Positions 1-5,290 of a stretch of 5,290 nucleotides of DNA are shown piece after piece. A program made the translations under genes and the position numbers. Every line of letters starts with the position of its first letter. Positions within the stretch are counted from its first letter, which is position 1. Origin of the DNA: Syntrophomonas sp. UBA4807 (GTDB lineage: Bacteria > Bacillota > Syntrophomonadia > Syntrophomonadales > Syntrophomonadaceae); contig DHGD01000009.1 in assembly GCA_002402575.1 (NCBI GenBank), forward strand, positions 1 through 5,290, in the 5' to 3' direction. A model generated the notes under the pieces. The model saw only the letters and a program-made list of their open reading frames with translations, ran no database searches and was not told the origin of the DNA.

Positions 1-19
1 CAGGTGTTTTCATCCCCGC

Positions 20-559
20 TTAAGGCTGGCCGCGGGTCACCAGGGAAAGCTTATCCGGGCTGCTGTTAACCGCCTGCCCGACCAGTTCCTTGACCCGTTT
101 GACCTGCTGCGGCTGCATAGAAGGGGATTGCAAGACTATGGTGGTGCTGTCGGCCTGAACCATGATGACACATTCCTGATAGCCCTCAGCCTTTATAAGG
201 TTTTCCGCCTTCAGCTCATTTTCCATAGCCGCGGTGATATCAACCAGGCGCATTCCGGCGGCGGCGCGGGTTTTGGCGTCGCTGCCGCTGTTGTTAATGA
301 CATCCTGCAACATCTCCACCTGTTTGCTGCGCATGCGGTCACGGTTTAGGCGGTATTCATTAAAGAAACCGCCTGAACTCGCAGTGACAGCAGTCTGGGA
401 CACTGAGTCCTCTACGGGGTTAAAATCCGCCGCCACCTGATTCACACTGACCGGCTGCTGCAGATACCTGACAGTGCTTATGGCTCCCAGTATCAGCACT
501 ACTGTAAGTATACCTATGGCCGCCATTTTCAGCAGTTCTTTTCTTCCCATAACCATCAT
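20..559 (-). CDS. spoIIIAH: Stage III sporulation protein AH, partner of SpoIIQ
   Basis: This 179-residue protein compares with about 218 in B. subtilis. It is a mother-cell membrane protein whose soluble domain binds forespore SpoIIQ across the intermembrane space and is related to the YscJ/FliF ring family. One transmembrane helix (about 12-30) follows a short basic N-terminus, and a variable acidic linker covers about 40-62. The conserved domain begins with FFNEYRLNRDRMRSKQVEML (65-84) and INN (88-90). It continues through a helix ending ENELKAENLIKAEGY (113-127), then CVIMVQADSTTIVLQS (130-145) and the final helix VKRVKELVGQAV (153-164). The start is the first of two ATGs in a row (559 and 556), with AAGGAGG 9 bases upstream inside spoIIIAG and a TAATG overlap with its stop. 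It is the last spoIIIA gene. Only 19 bases follow it here. Confidence 0.96.
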   Translation of the reverse strand: MMVMGRKELLKMAAIGILTVVLILGAISTVRYLQQPVSVNQVAADFNPVEDSVSQTAVTASSGGFFNEYRLNRDRMRSKQVEMLQDVINNSGSDAKTRAAAGMRLVDITAAMENELKAENLIKAEGYQECVIMVQADSTTIVLQSPSMQPQQVKRVKELVGQAVNSSPDKLSLVTRGQP

Positions 560-1140
560 TATCTGCTTCCTCCTTTTCCGGCTACCACCATCACCCTATG
601 CAGAGGGACATTGAGCAGAGTCGAGGTGGCGGTCGTCAGTTGTTCTTTAACGGCAACATTGGAAGCCCCGTCAGCAACCACCAACACTCCCAGTACTTCC
701 GGGGTCCTCTCCTCTACCAGAAGCGGGTTTCCGGAGGATACTGCCAGGTCGAGAGCGGTGCTCTGCTCAACCACGCGCTTATTGAGTCCTTGGGCCTGCT
801 GCTCGCTGGTATCGCGTTTTTCTTCCCTGGCATTATGGGCGTATTCACGACTGCCTTCAGAAGCCAGCATCACATCCACCCGCACTGTTCCGGCCCCTTC
901 TATCTGGCTGAGGATATACTCCAATTGCTCCCCGATCTGCTTGCTCTTGCCGGCTTTGGCAGGCTGGGCAGCTACGCCAGTATTGGCCGCAGGTTGGGGA
1001 TTGATTTGCCCGACAGGCCACAATATGGCCAGCAAACCGATGCAAACCGCGATTACCAGTACCGTTTTGCCCTTCCTGCTCTGGAACCAAGACAGGCCCG
1101 GCCTCTGCTGCCTAGCTTTTTTGAACCAATTTTCCCACAT
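559..1140 (-). CDS. spoIIIAG: Stage III sporulation protein AG, ring-forming channel protein
   Basis: This 193-residue protein is clearly shorter than the roughly 229 residues in B. subtilis. A basic cytoplasmic N-terminus (1-25) is followed by one transmembrane helix (about 26-43) and a Pro/Ala-rich linker (about 47-63). The soluble domain starts at about 68. The ring-building-motif parts are visible as QLEYILSQIEGAGTVRVDVM (72-91) and EVLGVLVVADGASNVAVKE (148-166), ending with a VPLHRVMVVAG strand (178-188). Between them lies the family's inserted polar region (about 93-147), which in B. subtilis forms an extra beta-structure in the roughly 30-subunit ring. Here the insert is short, which may account for the length difference. 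It is expected in the space between mother cell and forespore membranes. The ATG start is 2 bases after spoIIIAF. The TAA stop shares one base with the spoIIIAH start. Confidence 0.96.
   Translation of the reverse strand: MWENWFKKARQQRPGLSWFQSRKGKTVLVIAVCIGLLAILWPVGQINPQPAANTGVAAQPAKAGKSKQIGEQLEYILSQIEGAGTVRVDVMLASEGSREYAHNAREEKRDTSEQQAQGLNKRVVEQSTALDLAVSSGNPLLVEERTPEVLGVLVVADGASNVAVKEQLTTATSTLLNVPLHRVMVVAGKGGSR
569..575 (-). promoter_or_regulatory. Ribosome binding site of spoIIIAH inside spoIIIAG
   Basis: AAGGAGG is encoded by the Gly-Gly region at the end of spoIIIAG, 9 bases before the ATG at 559. The TAATG stop/start overlap follows. This favours the first of the two adjacent ATG codons. 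Confidence 0.85.
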
Positions 1141-1142
1141 CT

Positions 1143-1718
1143 TTAAGAACCTCCTTTAACTTGAATTTCTATCTGCTGTTCACTCAGGCCGAACATATTC
1201 TTCATGATCTCTGCCATGCGCGCCTCTACCGCCGGGTCTATGGAAGTATCTTCTTCACCGGGAAACACCCCTACCGTTGATTGACTGGTATCCCGCGTAT
1301 CCGCGCCTGAAACGTTGATGGTGACCTTTTGGATGGAGCCGTCTGAGTTGAGTGAAATCTTACTGTCAGCATCACTAACTCCTGGGACCAGTAAGGCGAT
1401 GGCACTGATCTGTCCTTCCAGTTTAGACTGCACTTCGGAATTGCTGTAGTCCAGGATCTGGTTGTGCAGCTGACTGCCCTTGTCCATGATCTGTTGCTGC
1501 CCGGCGCTGTGGTCAGACCATTCCCAGGCGTTGATCTGCAGGGCCTCCTGGGGATAGAGCCAGCGCACCAAAGGGCTTAAAATGGCAATCAGCACAAACA
1601 TGCCTATAGTCAGGCGCACATATGGTTTCATGCTGCCGGTCGGCAGAAGCAATTCCAGAAAACTGGCCAAAATGATAATAACCAGAAGATTTTTGACTAT
1701 TTCCACCAGAACATCCAT
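1143..1718 (-). CDS. spoIIIAF: Stage III sporulation protein AF
   Basis: This 191-residue membrane-anchored protein is a little shorter than the roughly 206 residues in B. subtilis. Two N-terminal hydrophobic helices (about 5-25 and 34-54) are separated by a short GSMKPYVR loop. A soluble C-terminal domain runs from about 75 to 191. In the family this domain adopts a ring-building-motif fold like those of SpoIIIAG and SpoIIIAH, so it likely forms part of the oligomeric channel. Visible support includes the helix-strand pattern ISAIALLVPGVSDADSKISL (104-123), the strand VTINVSG (132-138), and the terminal helix-strand around MKNMFGLSEQQIEIQV (172-187). The ATG start has AAAGGGGG 6 bases upstream. 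Its last codons contain the spoIIIAG ribosome binding site, and the two genes are separated by only 2 bases. Confidence 0.95.
   Translation of the reverse strand: MDVLVEIVKNLLVIIILASFLELLLPTGSMKPYVRLTIGMFVLIAILSPLVRWLYPQEALQINAWEWSDHSAGQQQIMDKGSQLHNQILDYSNSEVQSKLEGQISAIALLVPGVSDADSKISLNSDGSIQKVTINVSGADTRDTSQSTVGVFPGEEDTSIDPAVEARMAEIMKNMFGLSEQQIEIQVKGGS
1150..1157 (-). promoter_or_regulatory. Ribosome binding site of spoIIIAG inside spoIIIAF
   Basis: A perfect AAAGGAGG is encoded by the Lys-Gly-Gly codons at the end of spoIIIAF, 9 bases before the spoIIIAG ATG. With only 2 bases between the genes, this suggests translational coupling of the two ring proteins. Confidence 0.85.
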
Positions 1719-1757
1719 TAAAAACCCCCTTTCATTTCCCGGCCGTTGTATAAACTG

Positions 1758-3056
1758 CTAGCGCAAGCTCCCCCACCCGTTGGACAGCCCTACCACAATA
1801 GCGATCATGATGAAGAACATTAAAGCCACCGCCACTACCGCGCCCAGCATCAGGAACAAATGGGCGCTCATGCTTTCCAAGACCGCCGCGGTTCTGGAAT
1901 CGCCCAGCGGCTCTGCCAGAGCCGCGGCGATTTTGTAGATCAAGGCTATAGCCGCGACCTTGATTACCGGCATGATTATCATGGCAAGTATAATCAAAAC
2001 CCCTACCACCCCCAGAGCCTGTTTCAGCATCACTATGTAGCCAGCCGTTACTTCGATAGTGTCCGAGAACATCTTGCCAATCACCGGCAGAGCGTTGTCG
2101 GAAACAAAGCGGGTAGCCCGAAGGGCGGTCTTATCCAGCACCGAAGCGTACAAGGCCCGCATGGTGAGAATACCAACGAAAAGGGTGAGAAAAAATCCCA
2201 AAGCCACCTGCGCCATTTGGGTAAAAAACTTGCCCAGACGCTGCAGCTTAATGCTCTCTGACATATGATTCATTATGCTTACCACAGCCGAGAGGATGAT
2301 CAGCGGAAAGACGATATTGTTGATGGCATTGCCCAGAGCGGCGGCGGTAGTCATCAACATCGGAAACAGCATGGCGGCGCTGTTGACCGCGCCCAGACCG
2401 GCGGTCAAAACCAACATCTGCGGCAGCATGGCGGTCATAAAGCCCACCATGTTGCTGATGGTTTCCTGGCCGATATTCAAGACGATCTTAAAGGAAGCCA
2501 CCGCCAGAGTAACCACGGCCAGGTAACAGGCCAGATAAGAGATGCGGGCTACGTCGGTGGAAAACGACTCCTGCAGATTCATGAGCAAAGCCGATAAGAC
2601 ACATAAAACCAGGAGTCTGGCTAGCAGCCCGCTATTGGCTAATACTTCTCCCATCATCAACTGCAGCATACGTTTAACAGTATCAGCCCAGTTAAATTCC
2701 CATTTGCCCTGTACAAAATCGATGACCCACTGTTTCAGGGAAATCCCCTGCATATAATTGTTGATTTCATTGTCCACCTGCCGCTTATACTCTTCCATAC
2801 CGTCCAGATCCAGTTGTTCCAGTCCCTGTTGCAGGCTTAAAGCGGGAAGGGAGCTGCTCTCCTCCGTCCCCGCCTGCAGCGGCAGGGAATGAAAATACAT
2901 CGAAAATCCCAATAAAATCAGAGCCAGCAGCGCGGTCCCCATCCAGCGAGAGCGGATTCCCATGGAAAATCCCCATAGACTTGTACACCGCTTGCGGTCA
3001 GCCGGCTTCTTCAGTTTGGAGAATATGCGCTTATCTTTACCGGTACCGTTGGCCAT
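1758..3056 (-). CDS. spoIIIAE: Stage III sporulation protein AE, polytopic membrane protein
   Basis: This is a large polytopic membrane protein of 432 residues, against about 399 in B. subtilis. It is the major multi-spanning component of the SpoIIIA-SpoIIQ complex; in family literature it is a permease-like candidate for the channel's membrane pore, but the exact function is unproven. An N-terminal signal-like helix (about 40-56) precedes an acidic extra-cytoplasmic stretch (about 63-130). Hydrophobic spans follow near 144-160, 172-192, 203-244 (two), 248-264, 281-299, 347-378 (two) and 398-423. The signature region RATRFVSDNALPVIGKMFSD at 313-332 is the clearest family mark. The ATG start has AAGGAG 8 bases upstream (3065-3070), so translation from here is well supported. 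This gives about 32 basic residues ahead of the usual signal region. Met32 (2963) is an alternative start with a weaker site. Confidence 0.96.
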   Translation of the reverse strand: MANGTGKDKRIFSKLKKPADRKRCTSLWGFSMGIRSRWMGTALLALILLGFSMYFHSLPLQAGTEESSSLPALSLQQGLEQLDLDGMEEYKRQVDNEINNYMQGISLKQWVIDFVQGKWEFNWADTVKRMLQLMMGEVLANSGLLARLLVLCVLSALLMNLQESFSTDVARISYLACYLAVVTLAVASFKIVLNIGQETISNMVGFMTAMLPQMLVLTAGLGAVNSAAMLFPMLMTTAAALGNAINNIVFPLIILSAVVSIMNHMSESIKLQRLGKFFTQMAQVALGFFLTLFVGILTMRALYASVLDKTALRATRFVSDNALPVIGKMFSDTIEVTAGYIVMLKQALGVVGVLIILAMIIMPVIKVAAIALIYKIAAALAEPLGDSRTAAVLESMSAHLFLMLGAVVAVALMFFIMIAIVVGLSNGWGSLR

Positions 3057-3078
3057 TGCGTTTTCTCCTTAAAGCCGT

Positions 3079-3474
3079 TTAGCCTGGCATCAATTCCATC
3101 AACGATTCCAGAATAGCCACCATGATAGGGATGGCCAAAACCACCACAATCACTTTGGCGGCAAATTCCACCTTTTTGGCAAGGGCGCCTTCCCCGGCAT
3201 CCTGACATATGGCAGCAGCGAAATCAGCCAGGTAGGCTACTCCGATGATTTTAAGTATGGTGCTGAAAAAGAAATAGTTGACCTCGGCCCGGGCCACCAA
3301 TTGTTTCATAACATCTATTACTGCCACCAGCTTCTCCATCATCTGCGCGAAGATGACCACCGCGCAGACCACGCTGAGGAGAACAGCCATGACCGGTTTT
3401 TCCTGGCGGATGATTAACAGCAATATGGTGGTTATCAAGGCTAATCCCACTATCTGAGCTATATTCAAAACCAT
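3079..3474 (-). CDS. spoIIIAD: Stage III sporulation protein AD, membrane protein
   Basis: This is a 131-residue integral membrane protein, near the usual length of about 133. Four hydrophobic stretches are visible (about 5-22, 27-47, 68-88 and 104-124). The second half carries the recognisable family segment ILKIIGVAYLADFAAAICQD (73-92) followed by AGEGALAKKVEFAAK. It is a membrane subunit of the SpoIIIA-SpoIIQ channel, related to SpoIIIAC. The ATG start matches the family N-terminus (AQIVGLALI at 6-14). However, the GAAGGGGAG ribosome binding sequence directly abuts it, so the TTG at codon 3 (3468-3466), which is better spaced, could also be used. The effect on the protein would be two residues. 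The stop is 22 bases before spoIIIAE. Confidence 0.96.
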   Translation of the reverse strand: MVLNIAQIVGLALITTILLLIIRQEKPVMAVLLSVVCAVVIFAQMMEKLVAVIDVMKQLVARAEVNYFFFSTILKIIGVAYLADFAAAICQDAGEGALAKKVEFAAKVIVVVLAIPIMVAILESLMELMPG

Positions 3475-3483
3475 CTCCCCTTC
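3475..3483 (-). promoter_or_regulatory. Unusually close ribosome binding site of spoIIIAD
   Basis: GAAGGGGAG directly touches the ATG at 3474, leaving about 2 bases after the AAGGGG core. Spacing to the in-frame TTG at codon 3 (3468) would be 8 bases. Either a short spacing is tolerated or the TTG is the true start. Confidence 0.6.
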
Positions 3484-3517
3484 GTTGTCTGCGCCTATTG
3501 CCGGATCAAGGAAGCCA

Positions 3518-3561
3518 AGCTGTTTACAGATTGAAAACCGAGCGCACCACTGTAAACAGCT
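3518..3561 (-). repeat. Perfect 12-base inverted repeat at the end of spoIIIAC
   Basis: AGCTGTTTACAG on the transcript strand (3561-3550) is repeated as its exact reverse complement CTGTAAACAGCT (3529-3518), with a 20-base loop between. The left arm encodes Gln53-Val57 of SpoIIIAC. The right arm contains the spoIIIAC TAA stop (3526-3524) and runs into the 49-base spacer before spoIIIAD. There is no T-run after the stem, so it does not look like an intrinsic terminator. It could form an mRNA hairpin that affects stability, processing or expression of the downstream genes; that role is inferred. Confidence 0.75.
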
Positions 3562-3718
3562 GACTCATCAATTGCACCACGATAATCAGAACTACCACTA
3601 CCCCCGCCAGAGTAAGCATCTCCGCCTGTTCCTCCTTGTGCGCTTGTTTGAGAACGATAGAGAGCACTGAAATCAAAATGCCGATACCTGCGATGCGGAA
3701 TATAATGTCGATATTCAC
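3524..3718 (-). CDS. spoIIIAC: Stage III sporulation protein AC, small membrane protein
   Basis: This 64-residue integral membrane protein is close to the 68 or so residues of the B. subtilis homolog. Two hydrophobic helices (about 4-23 and 34-54) flank a short polar loop containing KQAHKEEQAEM. The family phrase RIAGIGILISVLSIVLKQ is recognisable at 8-25. SpoIIIAC and SpoIIIAD share a domain family and are membrane components of the SpoIIIA-SpoIIQ complex, with some resemblance proposed to small inner-membrane parts of secretion machines. The start is GTG, supported by an AGGAGG site 7 bases upstream (3726-3731). It lies 30 bases after spoIIIAB and 49 bases before spoIIIAD. Its last codons and stop form part of a perfect 12-base inverted repeat described separately. 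Confidence 0.96.
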   Translation of the reverse strand: MNIDIIFRIAGIGILISVLSIVLKQAHKEEQAEMLTLAGVVVVLIIVVQLMSQLFTVVRSVFNL

Positions 3719-3748
3719 CGGGCCACCTCCTGTTTGTGTCTTAAATAT

Positions 3749-4270
3749 CTATATCAACAATAAGACAATTGCGGTTCCAATGATAAAACCTCCATATGAC
3801 CACAACTTGTGATTAGAGTCGGTTTCCTGGCGGGCCTTAAGTTGCAGCAAAGCCAGTTCCTCGCCCAAGGCGGTCAGGGTCTTGTTCTGTTCAAAAGCGC
3901 TCGAGGTGCCCAGCTGCGAGGCCAGTGTCGCCAGCAATTCCATGTCTTTGGGACGAAGCTGCGACTCCGCCTGAAGGGCTTTGATTCCCTGCAGCCAGGC
4001 TTCGTCTGCGGTAATCCCCTTCTTACGGCTCAATTCCTGGGCGGCGGTGGCAAACAGGGAGTTTACCGGCCAGCGCGTGAATCCGGCGGTATTCTGTAGT
4101 GCCTGCGACAGGTTGGTATGCAGGTAGGAGATCTCCTTATCCAAATAGGCCAGGGCCATCTTCAAATCCCCCAGCTGCTCCTGCCGCTCGCTCAGTCGCC
4201 GGGCTCCGGAAAGCCCCCAGATTCCAGATGCGGCGATAATCATGACAGTGGCCGCGGCTTTCATTATCAC
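3749..4270 (-). CDS. spoIIIAB: Stage III sporulation protein AB
   Basis: This is a bitopic or hairpin membrane protein of 173 residues from the chosen start; the B. subtilis protein has 171. The family is structurally related to the cytoplasmic domain of GspF-type platform proteins of type II secretion and is proposed to dock the SpoIIIAA ATPase to the membrane. A hydrophobic N-terminal segment (about 4-20) is followed by a helical, charged middle containing the family motif LDKEISYLHTNLSQAL (43-58). A C-terminal hydrophobic segment (about 157-173) runs to the stop. Three in-frame starts are possible: GTG at 4282, GTG at 4270 and ATG at 4264. I chose GTG 4270 because an AAGGTGG site sits 8 bases upstream and because it overlaps the spoIIIAA TGA in a GTGA arrangement typical of translational coupling. 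The ATG at 4264 is a close alternative and would give 171 residues. The 4282 start lies inside the ribosome binding site and is unlikely. Confidence 0.95.
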   Translation of the reverse strand: MIMKAAATVMIIAASGIWGLSGARRLSERQEQLGDLKMALAYLDKEISYLHTNLSQALQNTAGFTRWPVNSLFATAAQELSRKKGITADEAWLQGIKALQAESQLRPKDMELLATLASQLGTSSAFEQNKTLTALGEELALLQLKARQETDSNHKLWSYGGFIIGTAIVLLLI

Positions 4271-5223
4271 GGCGCATCCCACCTTATCACTTGATCGATA
4301 TTGCCCGGACCGTTACGGCGTGACAAGATGATCACCAGTTTGAACACCCCGTCAGCCATGAGTTTTCTCAATATCGGCCGCCGCCGCAATTCCTCCAGGC
4401 TTTCGGCATGCGCGGTGCTGATAATGTGCACCCCGGCATGTATACATTCCATAACCGCGCCGGCGTCGGCCTGGGTGCCGATTTCATCAGTGATTATCAC
4501 CTGCGGGGACAATGAGCGGATGGCCATCATCATGCCAATATCCTTGGGGCATCCGTCCAGGATGTCGGTGCGCGGACCCACATCCAACTGCGGTACCCCG
4601 TGATAGCAACCGGCAATCTCGGAACGCTCGTCCACCACCGCCACGTTCATCCCCGGCCGCGGTGAGCCTGCCGATATACAGCGGGTGATGTCCCTTAACA
4701 AGGTAGTTTTGCCGCAGCGCGGCGGCGACACAATCAAGGTATTGTTAAGGATCTGGGGGGTATTGAAAATCGACGGCATGACCGATCTGGCACATCCCTT
4801 TACCTCCCGGGCCACTCGGAAGCAGAGACTGGCAAAATTCTTGATCAGTTCGATGTGGTTCTGTTTTAGTATTACCTGCCCGGCCAGCCCCACCCGGTGC
4901 CCCCCGGGTATGGTGATAAAGCCGCGGCGAATATCTTCCTCAAAAGCATACAGAGAGTTGTCGCTGATGGAGGCAATAACCCGGCAGATGTCCTCCTGCT
5001 TCACCCGGTAGCCGTGAAGCAGGTTACTGGTGAGGCGATCCTCGCCAACCGCCAGTTCGCGCTCCCCAATGCGCACCAGCAGAGGCTGTCCGCACCTTAA
5101 GCGGATTTCCTCCAGGAGTTGATATTCCTCTGGCTTGAGGTTATTGAGCAGTCTTTGCATGTGTAGCGGTAGATAGGACAGAATCTCGGTTTTGATTTGA
5201 TCGGGAGAGCTGACAACCGGCAT
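4267..5223 (-). CDS. spoIIIAA: Stage III sporulation protein AA, secretion-type ATPase
   Basis: This is a 318-residue cytoplasmic ATPase, close to the roughly 307 residues of the Bacillus subtilis protein. It is thought to power or help assemble the mother-cell side of the SpoIIIA-SpoIIQ channel, by analogy with type II/IV secretion ATPases. A Walker A loop lies at residues 166-173 (SPPRCGKT, catalytic Lys172) followed by TLLRDI. A VVDERSEIAG segment lies near 196-205, and a Walker B strand at 241-249 (QVIITDEIG, Asp246-Glu247). A conserved ISTAHAES segment follows at 268-275. The N-terminal part (about 1-140) holds the family's GGHRVGLAG signature near 107-115. The first Walker A position is Ser rather than Gly/Ala, which I believe is common in clostridial members. 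The ATG start has a strong ribosome binding site 7 bases upstream. It is the first gene of the operon and its stop overlaps the start of spoIIIAB. Identity is essentially certain; the energising role is inferred from family knowledge. Confidence 0.97.
   Translation of the reverse strand: MPVVSSPDQIKTEILSYLPLHMQRLLNNLKPEEYQLLEEIRLRCGQPLLVRIGERELAVGEDRLTSNLLHGYRVKQEDICRVIASISDNSLYAFEEDIRRGFITIPGGHRVGLAGQVILKQNHIELIKNFASLCFRVAREVKGCARSVMPSIFNTPQILNNTLIVSPPRCGKTTLLRDITRCISAGSPRPGMNVAVVDERSEIAGCYHGVPQLDVGPRTDILDGCPKDIGMMMAIRSLSPQVIITDEIGTQADAGAVMECIHAGVHIISTAHAESLEELRRRPILRKLMADGVFKLVIILSRRNGPGNIDQVIRWDAP
4279..4285 (-). promoter_or_regulatory. Ribosome binding site deciding the spoIIIAB start
   Basis: AAGGTGG lies within the last codons of spoIIIAA. 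It is 8 bases from the GTG at 4270 and 14 from the ATG at 4264, so it favours the GTG that overlaps the spoIIIAA stop. The longer GTG start at 4282 would fall within this site itself. Confidence 0.75.
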
Positions 5224-5230
5224 ATTATCA

Positions 5231-5237
5231 CCACCTT
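5231..5237 (-). promoter_or_regulatory. Ribosome binding site of spoIIIAA
   Basis: AAGGTGG followed by TGAT resembles an extended match to the 3' end of 16S rRNA. It is spaced 7 bases from the ATG at 5223, which supports this start over any internal one. Confidence 0.8.
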
Positions 5238-5245
5238 GCTGTAAA

Positions 5246-5274
5246 TAGATATTGGCAAGGCCTGTAAAATATGC
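5246..5274 (-). promoter_or_regulatory. Possible sigma-E-type promoter of the spoIIIA operon
   Basis: Reading toward spoIIIAA, a GCATATT at 5274-5268 matches the sigma-E -35 pattern (KMATATT) well. After 14 bases comes AATATCTA (5253-5246), which matches only the ATA core of the sigma-E -10 pattern (CATACAMT). The predicted transcript would start close to 5240 and give a short leader before the ATG at 5223. The operon is sigma-E controlled in B. subtilis, which supports the placement. The -10 match is weak, so this is a candidate only. Confidence 0.45.
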
Positions 5275-5290
5275 CAGTTAAATAGAATTG

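Noticed and set aside
1..19. Possible terminator or start of a next gene (an ATG at 13-11 on the minus strand) after spoIIIAH
   Set aside because: Only 19 bases are available, with no hairpin or T-run. The ATG has only an abutting GGGG before it and four codons to the edge, which is too little to call.
598..1159. Two long plus-strand reading frames (182 codons each) opposite spoIIIAG
   Set aside because: They are antisense to a confidently identified gene, have no recognisable protein features or good ribosome binding site, and their openness is explained by the codon composition of spoIIIAG.
1860..2757. Plus-strand reading frames opposite spoIIIAE
   Set aside because: They are low-complexity, histidine/glutamine-rich or otherwise unstructured translations that lie wholly within spoIIIAE; shadow frames.
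2871..2886. Short CCTGC/GCAGG hairpin inside spoIIIAE
   Set aside because: A 5-base stem in coding sequence is expected by chance and has no positional significance.
5236..5269. Two TTTACAG boxes in the leader as SpoIIID binding sites
   Set aside because: They match the ACA core but have TT where the SpoIIID consensus wants purines; too weak to annotate without experimental or comparative support.
1..5290. A novel or undescribed multi-gene system
   Set aside because: All eight genes match the known spoIIIA operon in content, order and strand, and no unexplained stretch longer than about 70 bases remains.

Overview
The window is almost entirely one operon, read right to left on the minus strand. 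It holds a complete eight-gene spoIIIA sporulation operon in canonical order: spoIIIAA, AB, AC, AD, AE, AF, AG, AH. This marks the source as an endospore-forming member of the Bacillota (Firmicutes). Base composition is roughly balanced and protein details differ from Bacillus subtilis (shorter AF, AG and AH, and an extended AE N-terminus). A clostridial lineage therefore seems more likely than Bacillus, but the sequence alone does not settle genus or family.

Layout from the 5' end of the transcript: a short leader (about 5224-5290) carries a possible sigma-E-type promoter and a strong ribosome binding site. It is followed by the ATPase gene spoIIIAA (4267-5223), spoIIIAB (3749-4270), the small membrane-protein genes spoIIIAC (3524-3718) and spoIIIAD (3079-3474), the large multi-spanning spoIIIAE (1758-3056), and three ring-type genes, spoIIIAF (1143-1718), spoIIIAG (559-1140) and spoIIIAH (20-559). 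Genes are packed tightly. AA/AB, AF/AG and AG/AH overlap or nearly abut, with the downstream ribosome binding site inside the upstream gene. The other junctions are 22-49 bases. The window ends 19 bases after spoIIIAH, so neither a terminator nor the next gene can be seen.

From knowledge of the family, the eight proteins are made in the mother cell under sigma-E. They assemble in the engulfing membrane, where SpoIIIAH meets forespore SpoIIQ, to form the trans-envelope 'feeding tube' needed for late forespore gene expression under sigma-G. AA resembles secretion ATPases, AB resembles GspF-type platform proteins, AC/AD/AE are polytopic membrane components, and AF/AG/AH carry ring-building-motif domains.

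The system is known, not novel. The items most worth a second look are a perfect 12-base inverted repeat that straddles the spoIIIAC stop codon and has no terminator T-run, a basic N-terminal extension of about 30 residues on SpoIIIAE, and some start-codon questions (AB, AD). No mobile element, CRISPR array, RNA gene or frameshift was seen.
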